Below, piece by piece: positions 1 through 8,107 of a stretch of 64,000 nt of DNA. The DNA comes from Limisphaerales bacterium (GTDB lineage: Bacteria > Verrucomicrobiota > Verrucomicrobiia > Limisphaerales > UBA1096): the NCBI GenBank assembly GCA_004213515.1, contig SHAK01000004.1, forward strand, positions 46,428 to 110,427, given 5' to 3'. Under the pieces are notes generated by a model, which made no database searches, was not told where the DNA came from, and saw only the letters and a list, made by a program, of their open reading frames with translations. A program made the translations under genes and the position numbers. Position 1 is the stretch's first letter; each line of letters opens with the position of its first letter.

Positions 1-747
1 ACTGAAGCAAAACAGGATTCACCAGCTGACAATGTCGGATTATCCGCCCCCGGACTAGCCTCCTTAGATGGTAGTTGCATCATTCATATGCCTGACAGAC
101 TAGAGGGACTAGTCAATCTAAACTGGCAAGATTATCTAAGCCTTGATAAACCTGTTCCAGTAGTTAATGACGGTCATTCTGCCTTACTTGGAGAGGCTTG
201 GCTTGGTGCCGCAAAAGGTTTCAAAAATGTCATCCTTCTTACACTTGGCACGGGAGTAGGAGGAGCTGCTCTAGTAGAAGGAAAACTCTTAAGAGGTCGC
301 ACTGGTAAAGGGGGGCATTTTGGTCATACAAGTCTCGGATCTGGACTGCCAATTGATATTTGCAATTGCCCTAATAGCCTCGAATTGGCGATCGGCAATT
401 GTTCTGTCCCAAAGCGCTCCAATAATCGTTTTTCTCATACTGGAGAAATGATAGCTGCCATCGAAAAAGGCGATAAAGAAGCAGAAAAAATTTGGCTTAA
501 ATCCATTGAAGATCTGGCCACAGCAATATGCTCTTTTTCGAATATTCTTGATCCTGAAGCAATTATTATTGGAGGAGGGATCGCCAATGCTGGTAACCAA
601 CTATTTAATCCCCTTCGTGACTTTTTAGATCCTATCTTATGGAAAACAGACGACTACGAGCTTAAATTAATTCCAGCGGAACTAGGAGATTTAGCTGGCG
701 CCTATGGAGCTGCAGCCTATGCCAATGACATCTTAGATTCGGAGTAA
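1..747 (+). CDS. ROK-family sugar kinase (5' end outside window)
   Basis: The frame is open from the first base, so the N-terminus, with the ATP-binding DxGxT region, lies outside the window; 248 residues are visible. ROK proteins are cytoplasmic glucokinases, fructokinases, N-acetylhexosamine kinases or repressors. The visible part has the family pattern VNDGHSALLGEAWLGAAKG (sugar-binding Asn-Asp), the glycine-rich phosphate loop LGTGVGGAALVEG and the GGHFGHTSL His motif. The usual Zn-binding Cys cluster (CxCGxxGCxE) is degenerate: it reads ICNCPNSLELAIG, with Asn-Ser-Leu in place of the final Gly-Cys. No helix-turn-helix part can be seen, so kinase is favoured over repressor, but the N-terminus is missing. 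The substrate cannot be named. The 3' end overlaps the convergent HAD gene by 15 bp. Confidence 0.8.
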   Translation, partial: TEAKQDSPADNVGLSAPGLASLDGSCIIHMPDRLEGLVNLNWQDYLSLDKPVPVVNDGHSALLGEAWLGAAKGFKNVILLTLGTGVGGAALVEGKLLRGRTGKGGHFGHTSLGSGLPIDICNCPNSLELAIGNCSVPKRSNNRFSHTGEMIAAIEKGDKEAEKIWLKSIEDLATAICSFSNILDPEAIIIGGGIANAGNQLFNPLRDFLDPILWKTDDYELKLIPAELGDLAGAYGAAAYANDILDSE

Positions 748-1344
748 TTTTTCTGCTTTTGCTACAGAAGTTACTTCATCCTCCTGCAAAATCGTCTGCC
801 AACCTAATCGGTTTCCAGTCTCGATATTTTCTGGACGATCATCGATATACAAAATTGATTCTCCGGTCTGCTTCGTTTTCTTTTCGACAACACGATAAAT
901 CGGTTCATCTGGTTTCATTCCTTTTTCTTCAAAAGATAAAACATAGAAATCAAAACTATCATAAAACGGAAACTGTTTAGAAATATACTCAATTGCAATT
1001 TCATTTGTATTTGAAAAAACACATGTAGGAACACCTTCTGCCTTAACCCTATTAAAGAATTTCAGCATTATTTTCATGGGCGAAAAAATATCTGAAAAAA
1101 ATTCTATAAACTCAGCACGATCACCTTGAAAACCAGCTCCTTCTTGAACATATTCAAAAAAATCCTCAGTAGTAAGTTTACCAGATTCATAATCATACTG
1201 AACTGATGAATTAATTAATTCGTGAACCTTATCAATTTCAGCATCACTTCTTTTAGCAAAACGACGAATTGCGATATCATAGTCAAAATCTAACAATACT
1301 TTTCCAAGATCAAATACAACTACTTTAGGTAAATACTGACTCAC
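733..1344 (-). CDS. HAD-family hydrolase (YihX-like phosphatase)
   Basis: A 203-residue cytoplasmic HAD subfamily IA protein. Motif I is VVFDLGKVLLDF (nucleophile Asp; Gly replaces the usual second Asp, as in the YihX glucose-1-phosphate phosphatase group), motif II is CVFSNTNE, the motif III Lys lies in GMKPDEPIY, and motif IV is ILYIDDRPENIE. The start is GTG at 1344, which overlaps the recR stop as GTGA, indicating translational coupling at the end of the dnaX-ybaB-recR operon. The family acts on small phosphorylated metabolites; the substrate cannot be read from the sequence. Confidence 0.85.
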   Translation of the reverse strand: MSQYLPKVVVFDLGKVLLDFDYDIAIRRFAKRSDAEIDKVHELINSSVQYDYESGKLTTEDFFEYVQEGAGFQGDRAEFIEFFSDIFSPMKIMLKFFNRVKAEGVPTCVFSNTNEIAIEYISKQFPFYDSFDFYVLSFEEKGMKPDEPIYRVVEKKTKQTGESILYIDDRPENIETGNRLGWQTILQEDEVTSVAKAEKLLRI

Positions 1345-1949
1345 TCAACCTCCAATTCTCTTCTTCCCTCTAAAGCTTGGCTTAGAGTTAATTCGTCAGC
1401 AAATTCCAAACCGGATCCTGCAGGAAGCCCATGGGCAATACGTGATACTTCAACGTTTTGATTGGATAAGCGTTTAGCCAGATAGTGACTAGTAGCATCC
1501 CCTTCCACGTCCGTACCAAGCGCAATAATCACTTCTTTAACTTCACCATTAATCAAACGCTTTTCCAACTCATCCAAGCGCAATTCTTCAGGGCCAATTC
1601 CATTCATTGGTGAAACTTTTCCACCAAGAACATGGTATGTACCACGAAACGCACCTGACTTTTCAACATTCAAGATGTCTACTGCGCGCTCTACTACACA
1701 AATTAATCGCTTATCCCTCGATGGATTTGAACATATAGTACAAGGGCTCTTTTCAGCTAAACCACCGCATTCATCACACTCAACAATCTGCTTTCTTGAA
1801 CTTACTAAAACCGCCGCCAAACGATTGGAAACAATGCTATCGGCCTGAATCAAATGAAGAGCGAGTCTCTCGGCTGAACGCGGTCCAACTCCAGGTAGTC
1901 TATTCAATTCAACTACCAACGCTTCAATTGGTTTGGGAAGCGAAGCCAC
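1341..1949 (-). CDS. recR: Recombination mediator protein RecR
   Basis: RecR works with RecF and RecO to load RecA on gapped DNA. The 202-residue product has the N-terminal helix-hairpin-helix LPGVGPRSAERLALHL, a four-Cys zinc finger (CDEC...CTIC), and a Toprim domain starting around VVERAVDILNVEKSG. A longer frame runs back to 2057 into ybaB, but GTG at 1949, 7 nt after the ybaB stop, gives the family's standard length and N-terminus (ASLPKPIEALVVELNRLPG). Gene order dnaX-ybaB-recR is widely conserved in bacteria and supports the assignment. Confidence 0.95.
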   Translation of the reverse strand: MASLPKPIEALVVELNRLPGVGPRSAERLALHLIQADSIVSNRLAAVLVSSRKQIVECDECGGLAEKSPCTICSNPSRDKRLICVVERAVDILNVEKSGAFRGTYHVLGGKVSPMNGIGPEELRLDELEKRLINGEVKEVIIALGTDVEGDATSHYLAKRLSNQNVEVSRIAHGLPAGSGLEFADELTLSQALEGRRELEVE

Positions 1950-1956
1950 AAAAATA

Positions 1957-2274
1957 CTAAAATCCAGGTAAGCCCATACCTCCAGCACCACCTGTGAGTT
2001 TCCCCATCTCAGATGCCTGAGTTTCTCTACCTTTTTCAAGAGCTTGGTTAACGGCACCTAGAACCATATCCTCAAGCATTGAAATATCGTCAGCATCAAC
2101 AGCATCAGGGTCAATCTTAATAGACTTAACCGCACCATCACATGTAGCCGAGACTTTAACTGCTCCACCGCCACTAGAAGCCTCAACAACTTTATCAGCC
2201 AATTGAGCTTGCGCCTCCTGCATCTGCTGCTGCATTTTTGCAGCTTGCTTCATTAATTTTCCTATACTAGCCAT
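1957..2274 (-). CDS. ybaB: YbaB/EbfC nucleoid-associated protein
   Basis: A 105-residue DNA-binding protein of the YbaB/EbfC family: an N-terminal helical stretch rich in Gln/Ala (KQAAKMQQQMQEAQAQL), the central VSATCDGAVKSIKIDPD beta region and a C-terminal helix ending in a Gly-rich tail (KLTGGAGGMGLPGF), all typical. It sits 12 bp after dnaX and 7 bp before recR, in the conserved operon. The ATG has no clear Shine-Dalgarno sequence. Confidence 0.95.
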   Translation of the reverse strand: MASIGKLMKQAAKMQQQMQEAQAQLADKVVEASSGGGAVKVSATCDGAVKSIKIDPDAVDADDISMLEDMVLGAVNQALEKGRETQASEMGKLTGGAGGMGLPGF

Positions 2275-2286
2275 ATAAATTTATTA

Positions 2287-4017
2287 TTACTTCCTTACCT
2301 CAACAATCCTACCCTTAAATAATTCCATAGCTTTTTGGATTAGTTCGTCATTTTTAAATTCTTCAGGATCAATCTTTTCTGGTTGAGGTTCCCTTTTAAC
2401 CTTTGGGACCTCATCAGGCTTTACCTGATTATTATCATTCGAAACATCCTCCGAATTAACCTTTGGCAAATCACCAATTGGCTCAAGCTCAGGCTTCAAT
2501 ACTTTATCTTCTGGGGGTGGATTATCAACAAATCGAAACTGCACATCGTCATGACCAAGGGCCTTGATTTGCTTAACCAGCATATCATGGTTACGTTGAT
2601 TATCAACGAGTGCTAAATGATCTGCACCTAAACCAATAACAAAAATACCTTTTTCAAAGGAAACTGGCTGTGAACGCTGAAAATAAGTCTGCATAAACGG
2701 ACTTGCCTTACTTGCAGCCGCCAATAATTGCTTCCATAGCTCATCCAAATCATTCGCATCTACTACATTTTGATCAGGCTCAGGTTCTGGAGTTGATTGG
2801 ATTACAGCAGTTGGCTGTCTATTTTTTTGATTAGAAACCGGTACTTCTGCAGAGGCTTTAACTGGCATTACAGGGTCTTCATTTCTAATACTTTTAAGTT
2901 TTCCAAGAATCTCATCAATGCCTATTGCAGCTTTAGCTTGTGCAGCCTTAAGCAGTGACACCTCTAGTAAAATTTTTTTTGAAGTAGCTGTGCGTAATTT
3001 GCTTTCACAGTCAGTCAAAACGTCTAGCACTCTCGCCAAATCCTTTTCGTTCGCAAGATTGTCGCTACTTTTTAACGCATTAGCTTCAGATTCACTAATT
3101 TCAAGAATTCCTAAATCTCCCTTGGAGACAGAATAAACTAATCGATTTCGCACATGCCCCAGTAAGTCACCAAGTAAGCGCGCAAGATCTTTACCCTGCT
3201 CAGCTAATGCATTAAGTTCTGTTAAAATTCGCGTAGAGTCCACAGCAAGAATAGCATCCGCCAGTGCAAAAAGTTGTTCTTGAGCAGTTAATCCAAACAT
3301 CGAAAGAACATCTGACTCGGTAATGTTGTCACCACAAAAGCTGATGAGCTGATCGAGAGCTGACTCAGCATCACGCATACATCCTTCGGCACCTCGAGCA
3401 ATCGCGTAAAGTGCTGATTCTTCAGCACTAACACTTTCATTGCCGCAAATAAATTTAAGATGATCCGCAATAAGGTTTACCGGAATACGCCTAAGGTCAT
3501 AGCGCTGACATCGTGACATGATCGTTGGCAAAACCTTTTCAGGTTCAGTAGTAGCAAACATGAACTTCACATGCTCGGGAGGCTCCTCCAATGTCTTAAG
3601 CAAAGCATTGAAAGCCTCTTTTGTAAGCATGTGAACCTCATCAATAATATAAATTTTATATTTTGAAGAGGCCGGTGTGTACATGACTGTATCGCGTAAT
3701 TCTCTAATTTCATCTATACCCCTGTTACTCGCACCATCAATCTCAAGTACATCAATCGAGCGCCCCTCAGCAATTTCATTCGCCTTAACATCGTCATCAG
3801 GGTAATCAACTTTAGGTCCATCGGTACAATTAAGACATTTGGCAAAAATTCTAGCTAATGTCGTTTTACCAGTACCACGAGGACCGCAAAACAAATATGC
3901 ATGCGCAATCCGGTCACTACTTATGGCATTAGCAAGTGTCTGACTTACATGATCCTGACCAACAACATCACTAAATCGTTGTGGGCGGTATTTGCGCGCT
4001 ATAACCTGATATGACAC
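2287..4017 (-). CDS. dnaX: DNA polymerase III subunit gamma/tau
   Basis: The clamp-loader ATPase of the replisome, 576 residues. Visible are Walker A (CGPRGTGKTT, about residues 45-53), Walker B DEVHML (about 126), sensor/arginine-finger SRC in IMSRCQRYDLRRI, and a charged, Pro-rich linker before a C-terminal tau-like domain. The start is GTG at 4017 (reads VSYQVIARKYRPQRF): a strong AGAGG/AAGG ribosome-binding sequence lies 8 nt upstream, and this matches the family N-terminus; the frame's upstream extension to 4071 is rejected. The zinc module is unusual: the LNC cysteine remains, but the following CxxCxxC group is replaced by an acidic stretch (see findings). Confidence 0.95.
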   Translation of the reverse strand: MSYQVIARKYRPQRFSDVVGQDHVSQTLANAISSDRIAHAYLFCGPRGTGKTTLARIFAKCLNCTDGPKVDYPDDDVKANEIAEGRSIDVLEIDGASNRGIDEIRELRDTVMYTPASSKYKIYIIDEVHMLTKEAFNALLKTLEEPPEHVKFMFATTEPEKVLPTIMSRCQRYDLRRIPVNLIADHLKFICGNESVSAEESALYAIARGAEGCMRDAESALDQLISFCGDNITESDVLSMFGLTAQEQLFALADAILAVDSTRILTELNALAEQGKDLARLLGDLLGHVRNRLVYSVSKGDLGILEISESEANALKSSDNLANEKDLARVLDVLTDCESKLRTATSKKILLEVSLLKAAQAKAAIGIDEILGKLKSIRNEDPVMPVKASAEVPVSNQKNRQPTAVIQSTPEPEPDQNVVDANDLDELWKQLLAAASKASPFMQTYFQRSQPVSFEKGIFVIGLGADHLALVDNQRNHDMLVKQIKALGHDDVQFRFVDNPPPEDKVLKPELEPIGDLPKVNSEDVSNDNNQVKPDEVPKVKREPQPEKIDPEEFKNDELIQKAMELFKGRIVEVRK

Positions 4018-4035
4018 TGCAAAAACCTTACCTCT
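4018..4035 (-). promoter_or_regulatory. Ribosome-binding site deciding the dnaX start
   Basis: On the minus strand the bases before GTG 4017 read AGAGGTAAGG then 8 nt. This purine-rich match to the anti-Shine-Dalgarno sequence is the clearest in the window and selects the GTG over upstream in-frame starts. Confidence 0.7.
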
Positions 4036-4135
4036 TATAAGCAAAACTGAAAAGCGCAATACACCAGACAAAGTCCGAACTTGTAAGACTCAATGATATC
4101 TGGACACTGTGTATGCGTTTCAAGCGCCAAAAAAG

Positions 4136-4963
4136 ATGACAAACAATATTGAAGCACGCTTAGCGGTATGTAGTTGGTCTCTACAACCTGAGACTCCAGA
4201 AGCATTGATCGCTCAATTAAAGGAAATAGGTCTTTCTCGTGTCCAATTGGCACTGGATCCCCTTAGAGACAACCCTGATAATTGGGATAAAACCCCAGAG
4301 CTTTTTGCTGCTGCAGGAATTGAAATCGCCTCGGGTATGTTTGGAACTATTGGTGAGGATTACACTACACTAGAAACAATAAAAGAAACCGGAGGCGTTC
4401 TGCCTGACAAACATTGGGAATCAAACTGGGAAGGCATCCAAAAAATAGCTGAAATTGCCAATGAATTAAATCTCAAGTTGGTTACTTTTCACGCAGGCTT
4501 CTTGCCACATGAGGAATCAGATCCTAATTTCAAAAAATTGATGAGTCGCATTGAACAAATAGCAGACTTATTTTCCGAAAAAGATATAGATCTCGGTTTT
4601 GAAACTGGACAAGAAACTGCAGACACTCTGAAGTTGTTTCTCGATCAACTAAACAGACCAAGCGTAGGGGTGAATTTCGATCCAGCAAATATGATACTTT
4701 ATGCAAAAGGCGACCCCATTGAAGCTCTTAATACCCTTTCCCCATTCCTAAAACAATGCCATATTAAGGATGCTACAACTACAAAACAAAGTGGAACTTG
4801 GGGTGAAGAAGTCACTGTCGGAACAGGAGAAGTCGACTGGTTAGCTTTTTTCGAATCTCTTCAGGTATTAGGATTTAAGGGGGATTGCTGTATTGAAAGA
4901 GAGGCTGGCGATCAACGAATTATCGATATAAAAACTGCAAGTGAATTCATAGTGAACCTTTAA
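4136..4963 (+). CDS. Sugar phosphate isomerase/epimerase (TIM barrel)
   Basis: A 275-residue xylose-isomerase-like TIM-barrel protein (AP endonuclease 2 fold), with no signal peptide. Likely metal and catalytic residues sit in the family positions: Glu in GFETGQE, Asp in VNFDPANM, His in QCHIKDA, and the late Glu in CCIEREAG. These enzymes isomerise or epimerise sugars, keto-sugars or inosose, using a divalent metal. The open frame also has GTG at 4109, but ATG 4136 gives the natural N-terminus (MTNNIEARLAVCSWSLQ). It lies 3 bp before a Gfo/Idh/MocA dehydrogenase, so the two form a sugar-oxidation pair. The substrate is unknown. Confidence 0.85.
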   Translation: MTNNIEARLAVCSWSLQPETPEALIAQLKEIGLSRVQLALDPLRDNPDNWDKTPELFAAAGIEIASGMFGTIGEDYTTLETIKETGGVLPDKHWESNWEGIQKIAEIANELNLKLVTFHAGFLPHEESDPNFKKLMSRIEQIADLFSEKDIDLGFETGQETADTLKLFLDQLNRPSVGVNFDPANMILYAKGDPIEALNTLSPFLKQCHIKDATTTKQSGTWGEEVTVGTGEVDWLAFFESLQVLGFKGDCCIEREAGDQRIIDIKTASEFIVNL

Positions 4964-4966
4964 ATC

Positions 4967-6001
4967 ATGGATAAAGAAAATGTAAATATTGGTATTATCG
5001 GACTTGGATTTATGGCTGTAATGCATATCCGTGCCTACCGCCAAGTTAAAGGAGCTAATATTGCAGCGATATGCAATCCCAGTGGAAACCGTCTTAATGG
5101 GGATTTTAGCGATGTTTTTGGCAATTTAGACTCTGGAGACCCTGTTAAATTAGACATGTCTCAAGTCAAAGCTTTTCAAAGTTTTCAAGAGCTACTTAAT
5201 GACAAGTCTATTGATGTAATAGATATTTGCTCTCCAACTCATACACATGTGCAACTTGCCAAAGCAGCTCTAGCCTCTGGTAAACATGTAATTTGCGAAA
5301 AACCGCTTGCTCGAACGCTCCAAGATGCAATAGAAATTGTATCAGCTTCTAAGAATGCCAAGGGAAAGTTCATGACTGCTATGTGCCTTCGTTTTTGGCC
5401 TCAATGGTCATGGCTTAAAAAAGCTGTTGAAAGCAACAAATACGGTAAGGTGCTTGGTGCTCACTTCCAACGTATCGCAGAGCCTCCGGCGTGGGGGCAA
5501 GGGTCCTACTTTGATGGCGAAATATCTGGAGGTGGATTGTTCGATCTTCATATCCATGACACTGATTTTGTCCAACATGTGTTCGGTAAACCTAAATCTG
5601 TTTTTTCTTCTGGCTTTAGTAAGGTTAGCGGTGCAATTGATCACGTGCTCACACAATATGAGGTTGAATGTGGAGCAAAGGTTAGCGCCGAAGGGAGTTG
5701 GGCTATGTCTCCTGGTTGGGGATTTAATATGTCATTTCGTGTGATTTTTGAAAAAGCTACAGCTGACTACGATATTGCTCGAGAAGACGAACCACTAAGG
5801 CTTTTTGAGGAAGGCCAAGAAAAGAAAGTAGTCGAGTGTGAAAATATCGACGGCTATGTTGGTGAAATGAATCACTTAATCGAATGCATAAAGCTAAACC
5901 AACAGCCTAGTGTAACGGCAGAAGATGGTTTGATGGCAGTTGAAATATGTACAGCAGAAGAAGAATCAGCAAAAACTGGAAGAATTGTCACTGTTAGATA
6001 A
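4967..6001 (+). CDS. Gfo/Idh/MocA family NAD(P)-dependent oxidoreductase
   Basis: A 344-residue cytoplasmic dehydrogenase. The N-terminal Rossmann fold has GIIGLGFMAVMH, the catalytic Lys is in ICEKPLAR, and the substrate-site Asp/His dyad is in GGGLFDLHIHDTDF. Family members oxidise sugars, inositols or sugar acids at a hydroxyl using NAD(P). It follows the TIM-barrel gene by 3 bp and is almost certainly co-transcribed. No Tat or Sec signal is present, unlike the similar pair at 24.4-26.7 kb, so this copy acts in the cytoplasm. Confidence 0.88.
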   Translation: MDKENVNIGIIGLGFMAVMHIRAYRQVKGANIAAICNPSGNRLNGDFSDVFGNLDSGDPVKLDMSQVKAFQSFQELLNDKSIDVIDICSPTHTHVQLAKAALASGKHVICEKPLARTLQDAIEIVSASKNAKGKFMTAMCLRFWPQWSWLKKAVESNKYGKVLGAHFQRIAEPPAWGQGSYFDGEISGGGLFDLHIHDTDFVQHVFGKPKSVFSSGFSKVSGAIDHVLTQYEVECGAKVSAEGSWAMSPGWGFNMSFRVIFEKATADYDIAREDEPLRLFEEGQEKKVVECENIDGYVGEMNHLIECIKLNQQPSVTAEDGLMAVEICTAEEESAKTGRIVTVR

Positions 6002-6048
6002 TTATTTTGATATTACGCATAAATTCCTAGTTTTTTAAAAAAAACCGC

Positions 6049-6076
6049 TTGTCAACTCAGATGCATGGTGTAGGGT
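6049..6076 (+). promoter_or_regulatory. Candidate rpmE promoter
   Basis: TTGTCA (6049-6054) and TAGGGT (6071-6076) are separated by 16 nt, upstream of the rpmE ATG at 6092. The -35 is good (5 of 6), the -10 weak (3 of 6). No other candidate is better in this short gap. Confidence 0.3.
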
Positions 6077-6091
6077 TCGCTCCCCTTTTTT

Positions 6092-6352
6092 ATGAAGGCA
6101 GATATTCAACCAGAATATGTAGAATCAGTTATTCGTTGCGCCTGCGGCAGCGAAATTAAAACTCGTTCCACTAGAACAAAGCTTCTCATTGGCATATGCA
6201 ATGAGTGTCACCCGTTTTACACCGGCCAACAAAAATTCGTTGATACTGCTGGTCGCGTAGATAAATTCCAGCAGAGAATGGCTAAGACCAAGGCAGCACG
6301 AGATGCTGCTAAAGAAGCTTCTGGAAAAAAATCTAAAAAGACAACTAACTAG
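6092..6352 (+). CDS. rpmE: 50S ribosomal protein L31
   Basis: An 86-residue L31 of the zinc-containing type: CAC at residues 17-19 and CNEC further on give the CxC...CxxC set, with the family [20 protein letters not shown] signature. The C-terminus has an extra Lys/Ala-rich tail ([13 protein letters not shown]) beyond the usual ~70 residues. It is a component of the large ribosomal subunit at the subunit interface. It is followed by a strong intrinsic terminator and then prfA; rpmE-prfA linkage is common in bacteria. Confidence 0.96.
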   Translation: MKADIQPEYVESVIRCACGSEIKTRSTRTKLLIGICNECHPFYTGQQKFVDTAGRVDKFQQRMAKTKAARDAAKEASGKKSKKTTN

Positions 6353-6368
6353 GCTAATTTCATCAGAG

Positions 6369-6412
6369 CGCCCGCGGTTTATCACTGTTTTACCGCGGGC
6401 GTTCTTTTTTTT
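6369..6412 (+). terminator. Rho-independent terminator after rpmE
   Basis: A perfect 10-bp GC-rich stem (6369-6378 with 6392-6401), a 13-nt loop, then a T-rich tract to 6412. The T-tract ends only 5 nt before the prfA ATG. Confidence 0.9.
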
Positions 6413-6417
6413 ATACT

Positions 6418-7494
6418 ATGAACCTCTTACCACATATTGAACAGTTTCGTAAACGCCGAGACGAATTGGAAAGCGCACTTAGCTCTCCAGATGTGGCTAA
6501 TAATAACAAAAACTTTTTAGATATGACTTTAGAATATTCTCGGATGAAAAATCTTGCGGAATTAGGTGAACGTTATCTTAAAGTCATAAGTAATATAAAC
6601 GATAACAAGGAATTAGTTCAGATGGAACATTCTGAATCAGAGTTATCGGTTTTAGCAAAGGAGGACTTACAGATTTTAGAAGAGGAGCATGTGAAACTGG
6701 AACTTGAATTGCAGTATGGCATAATTCCTCCAGACGCTTCAGATTCGCGAGACACAATTGTCGAAATTCGGGCTGGTGCTGGTGGTGCTGAATCTGCACT
6801 ATTTTGCAGCGATCTTCATCGAATGTATATTCGCTATGCTGAAAGCCAAGGTTGGAAAGTTGAACAATTGGATGCGAGTGTATCAGACCTTGGAGGATAC
6901 AAAGAGGTCATCTTCGGGATAAAAGGGAAAAACGTATTCAAAAAATTAAAATTTGAAAGCGGTGTCCATCGTGTACAACGCGTTCCTGAAACTGAGACTC
7001 AAGGCCGTGTCCATACAAGCACCGTCACTGTTGCTGTTCTACCTGAAGCCGAAGAAGTCGATATTGAATTAAAACCAGACGATCTCGAAATTAATGTTTG
7101 CCGTGCATCTGGGCCTGGTGGACAAGGTGTTAATACCACAGACTCAGCTGTTCAGATTCAACACAAACCAACTGGAATGATTGTTCGCTGTATGGATGGC
7201 CGTTCACAGCAAAAAAATAAAGAGCAGGCAATGAAAGTACTTAGGTCTAGATTACTTGAAATTAAGATTGCAGAAGAACATGAAAAATATGCAGCTGAAC
7301 GTAAATCTCAAGTTGGAACAGGTGAACGCAACGAACGAATACGGACTTATAATTTTTCTCAAAATCGGGTAACCGATCACAGAATAGACCTTACATTATA
7401 CAATCTCCCTTCATTCATTGAAGGTGAAATTGAAGATATTGTCTCAGCACTGCTGGCGAATGACCTCAAAGAACGACTCGCCGCACTTGAATAA
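6418..7494 (+). CDS. prfA: Peptide chain release factor 1
   Basis: A 358-residue class I release factor that ends translation at UAA and UAG. The stop-codon recognition tripeptide is PET (in VQRVPETETQG), the RF1 PxT type rather than the RF2 SPF, and the catalytic loop is GPGGQGVNT. Length and the final SFIEGEIEDIVSALL region are typical. The ATG lies just 5 nt after the rpmE terminator's T-tract with no Shine-Dalgarno sequence, so expression needs terminator read-through or very short-leader initiation. Confidence 0.97.
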   Translation: MNLLPHIEQFRKRRDELESALSSPDVANNNKNFLDMTLEYSRMKNLAELGERYLKVISNINDNKELVQMEHSESELSVLAKEDLQILEEEHVKLELELQYGIIPPDASDSRDTIVEIRAGAGGAESALFCSDLHRMYIRYAESQGWKVEQLDASVSDLGGYKEVIFGIKGKNVFKKLKFESGVHRVQRVPETETQGRVHTSTVTVAVLPEAEEVDIELKPDDLEINVCRASGPGGQGVNTTDSAVQIQHKPTGMIVRCMDGRSQQKNKEQAMKVLRSRLLEIKIAEEHEKYAAERKSQVGTGERNERIRTYNFSQNRVTDHRIDLTLYNLPSFIEGEIEDIVSALLANDLKERLAALE

Positions 7495-7504
7495 AATTAC
7501 AATT

Positions 7505-8080
7505 ATGGAACCAGAAGGATTAATTTTTGATTGCGATGGAACTCTCGTCGACACTATGCCAATTCACTTTAAGGCATGGAGTATAACAACAGAAAAATAT
7601 GGGCTAATTTTTCCTGAAGACAGATTCTACGCTCTTGGAGGAGTTTCTCCTTTTGAAGTGCTTCGCATATTATCATCAGAACAAGATAAAAAAATTGATT
7701 TTGAAGAAGTTACTCAAGAAAAAGAATCTCTTTATATGCAACTCATCAGCGAAGCAAAAGAGATTCCAGAAGTTATGGAAATTGTTCGGTCAAACTTTAA
7801 AAAAATACCCATGGGTGTGGCTTCCGGAGGGACCTCTGAAACTGTTATAGGAATACTTAATCACTGCAGTATAAAGCATTATTTCGACGTAATTGTGACA
7901 AGTGAAGATGTAGAAAACCCCAAACCTGCACCAGACACCTTTCTTGAAGCTGCAAGAAGAATGAATATTGCACCAGAAAAATGCCGGGCGTATGAAGACG
8001 CTGACATGGGCATTAAAGCAATAATTGCTGCCAGAATGGAAGTGGTTGATATTCGTAAAATAATCACTAAAAAGTCATAA
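7505..8080 (+). CDS. HAD-family phosphatase/phosphomutase (beta-PGM-like)
   Basis: A 191-residue HAD subfamily IA protein with motif I LIFDCDGTLVDTMP (DxD nucleophile and acid), a cap domain, motif II GVASGGTSE, the motif III Lys in NPKPAPDTF, and motif IV YEDADMGIKA. The beta-phosphoglucomutase-like branch includes sugar phosphatases and hexose-phosphate mutases. ATG 7505 is chosen because the upstream extension overlaps the prfA end and lacks homology. It starts 11 bp after prfA, so is probably co-transcribed. Confidence 0.88.
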   Translation: MEPEGLIFDCDGTLVDTMPIHFKAWSITTEKYGLIFPEDRFYALGGVSPFEVLRILSSEQDKKIDFEEVTQEKESLYMQLISEAKEIPEVMEIVRSNFKKIPMGVASGGTSETVIGILNHCSIKHYFDVIVTSEDVENPKPAPDTFLEAARRMNIAPEKCRAYEDADMGIKAIIAARMEVVDIRKIITKKS

Positions 8081-8107
8081 ACAGACTCATTCACTATAGG
8101 ATCAATT

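Noticed and set aside
1950..2057. N-terminal extension of RecR overlapping ybaB
   Set aside because: The added residues have no RecR similarity; GTG 1949 gives the correct family length.
4018..4135. Signal recognition particle RNA near dnaX
   Set aside because: ffs is often linked to dnaX, but the conserved GGAAG/AGCAGCC loop is not present in this gap.
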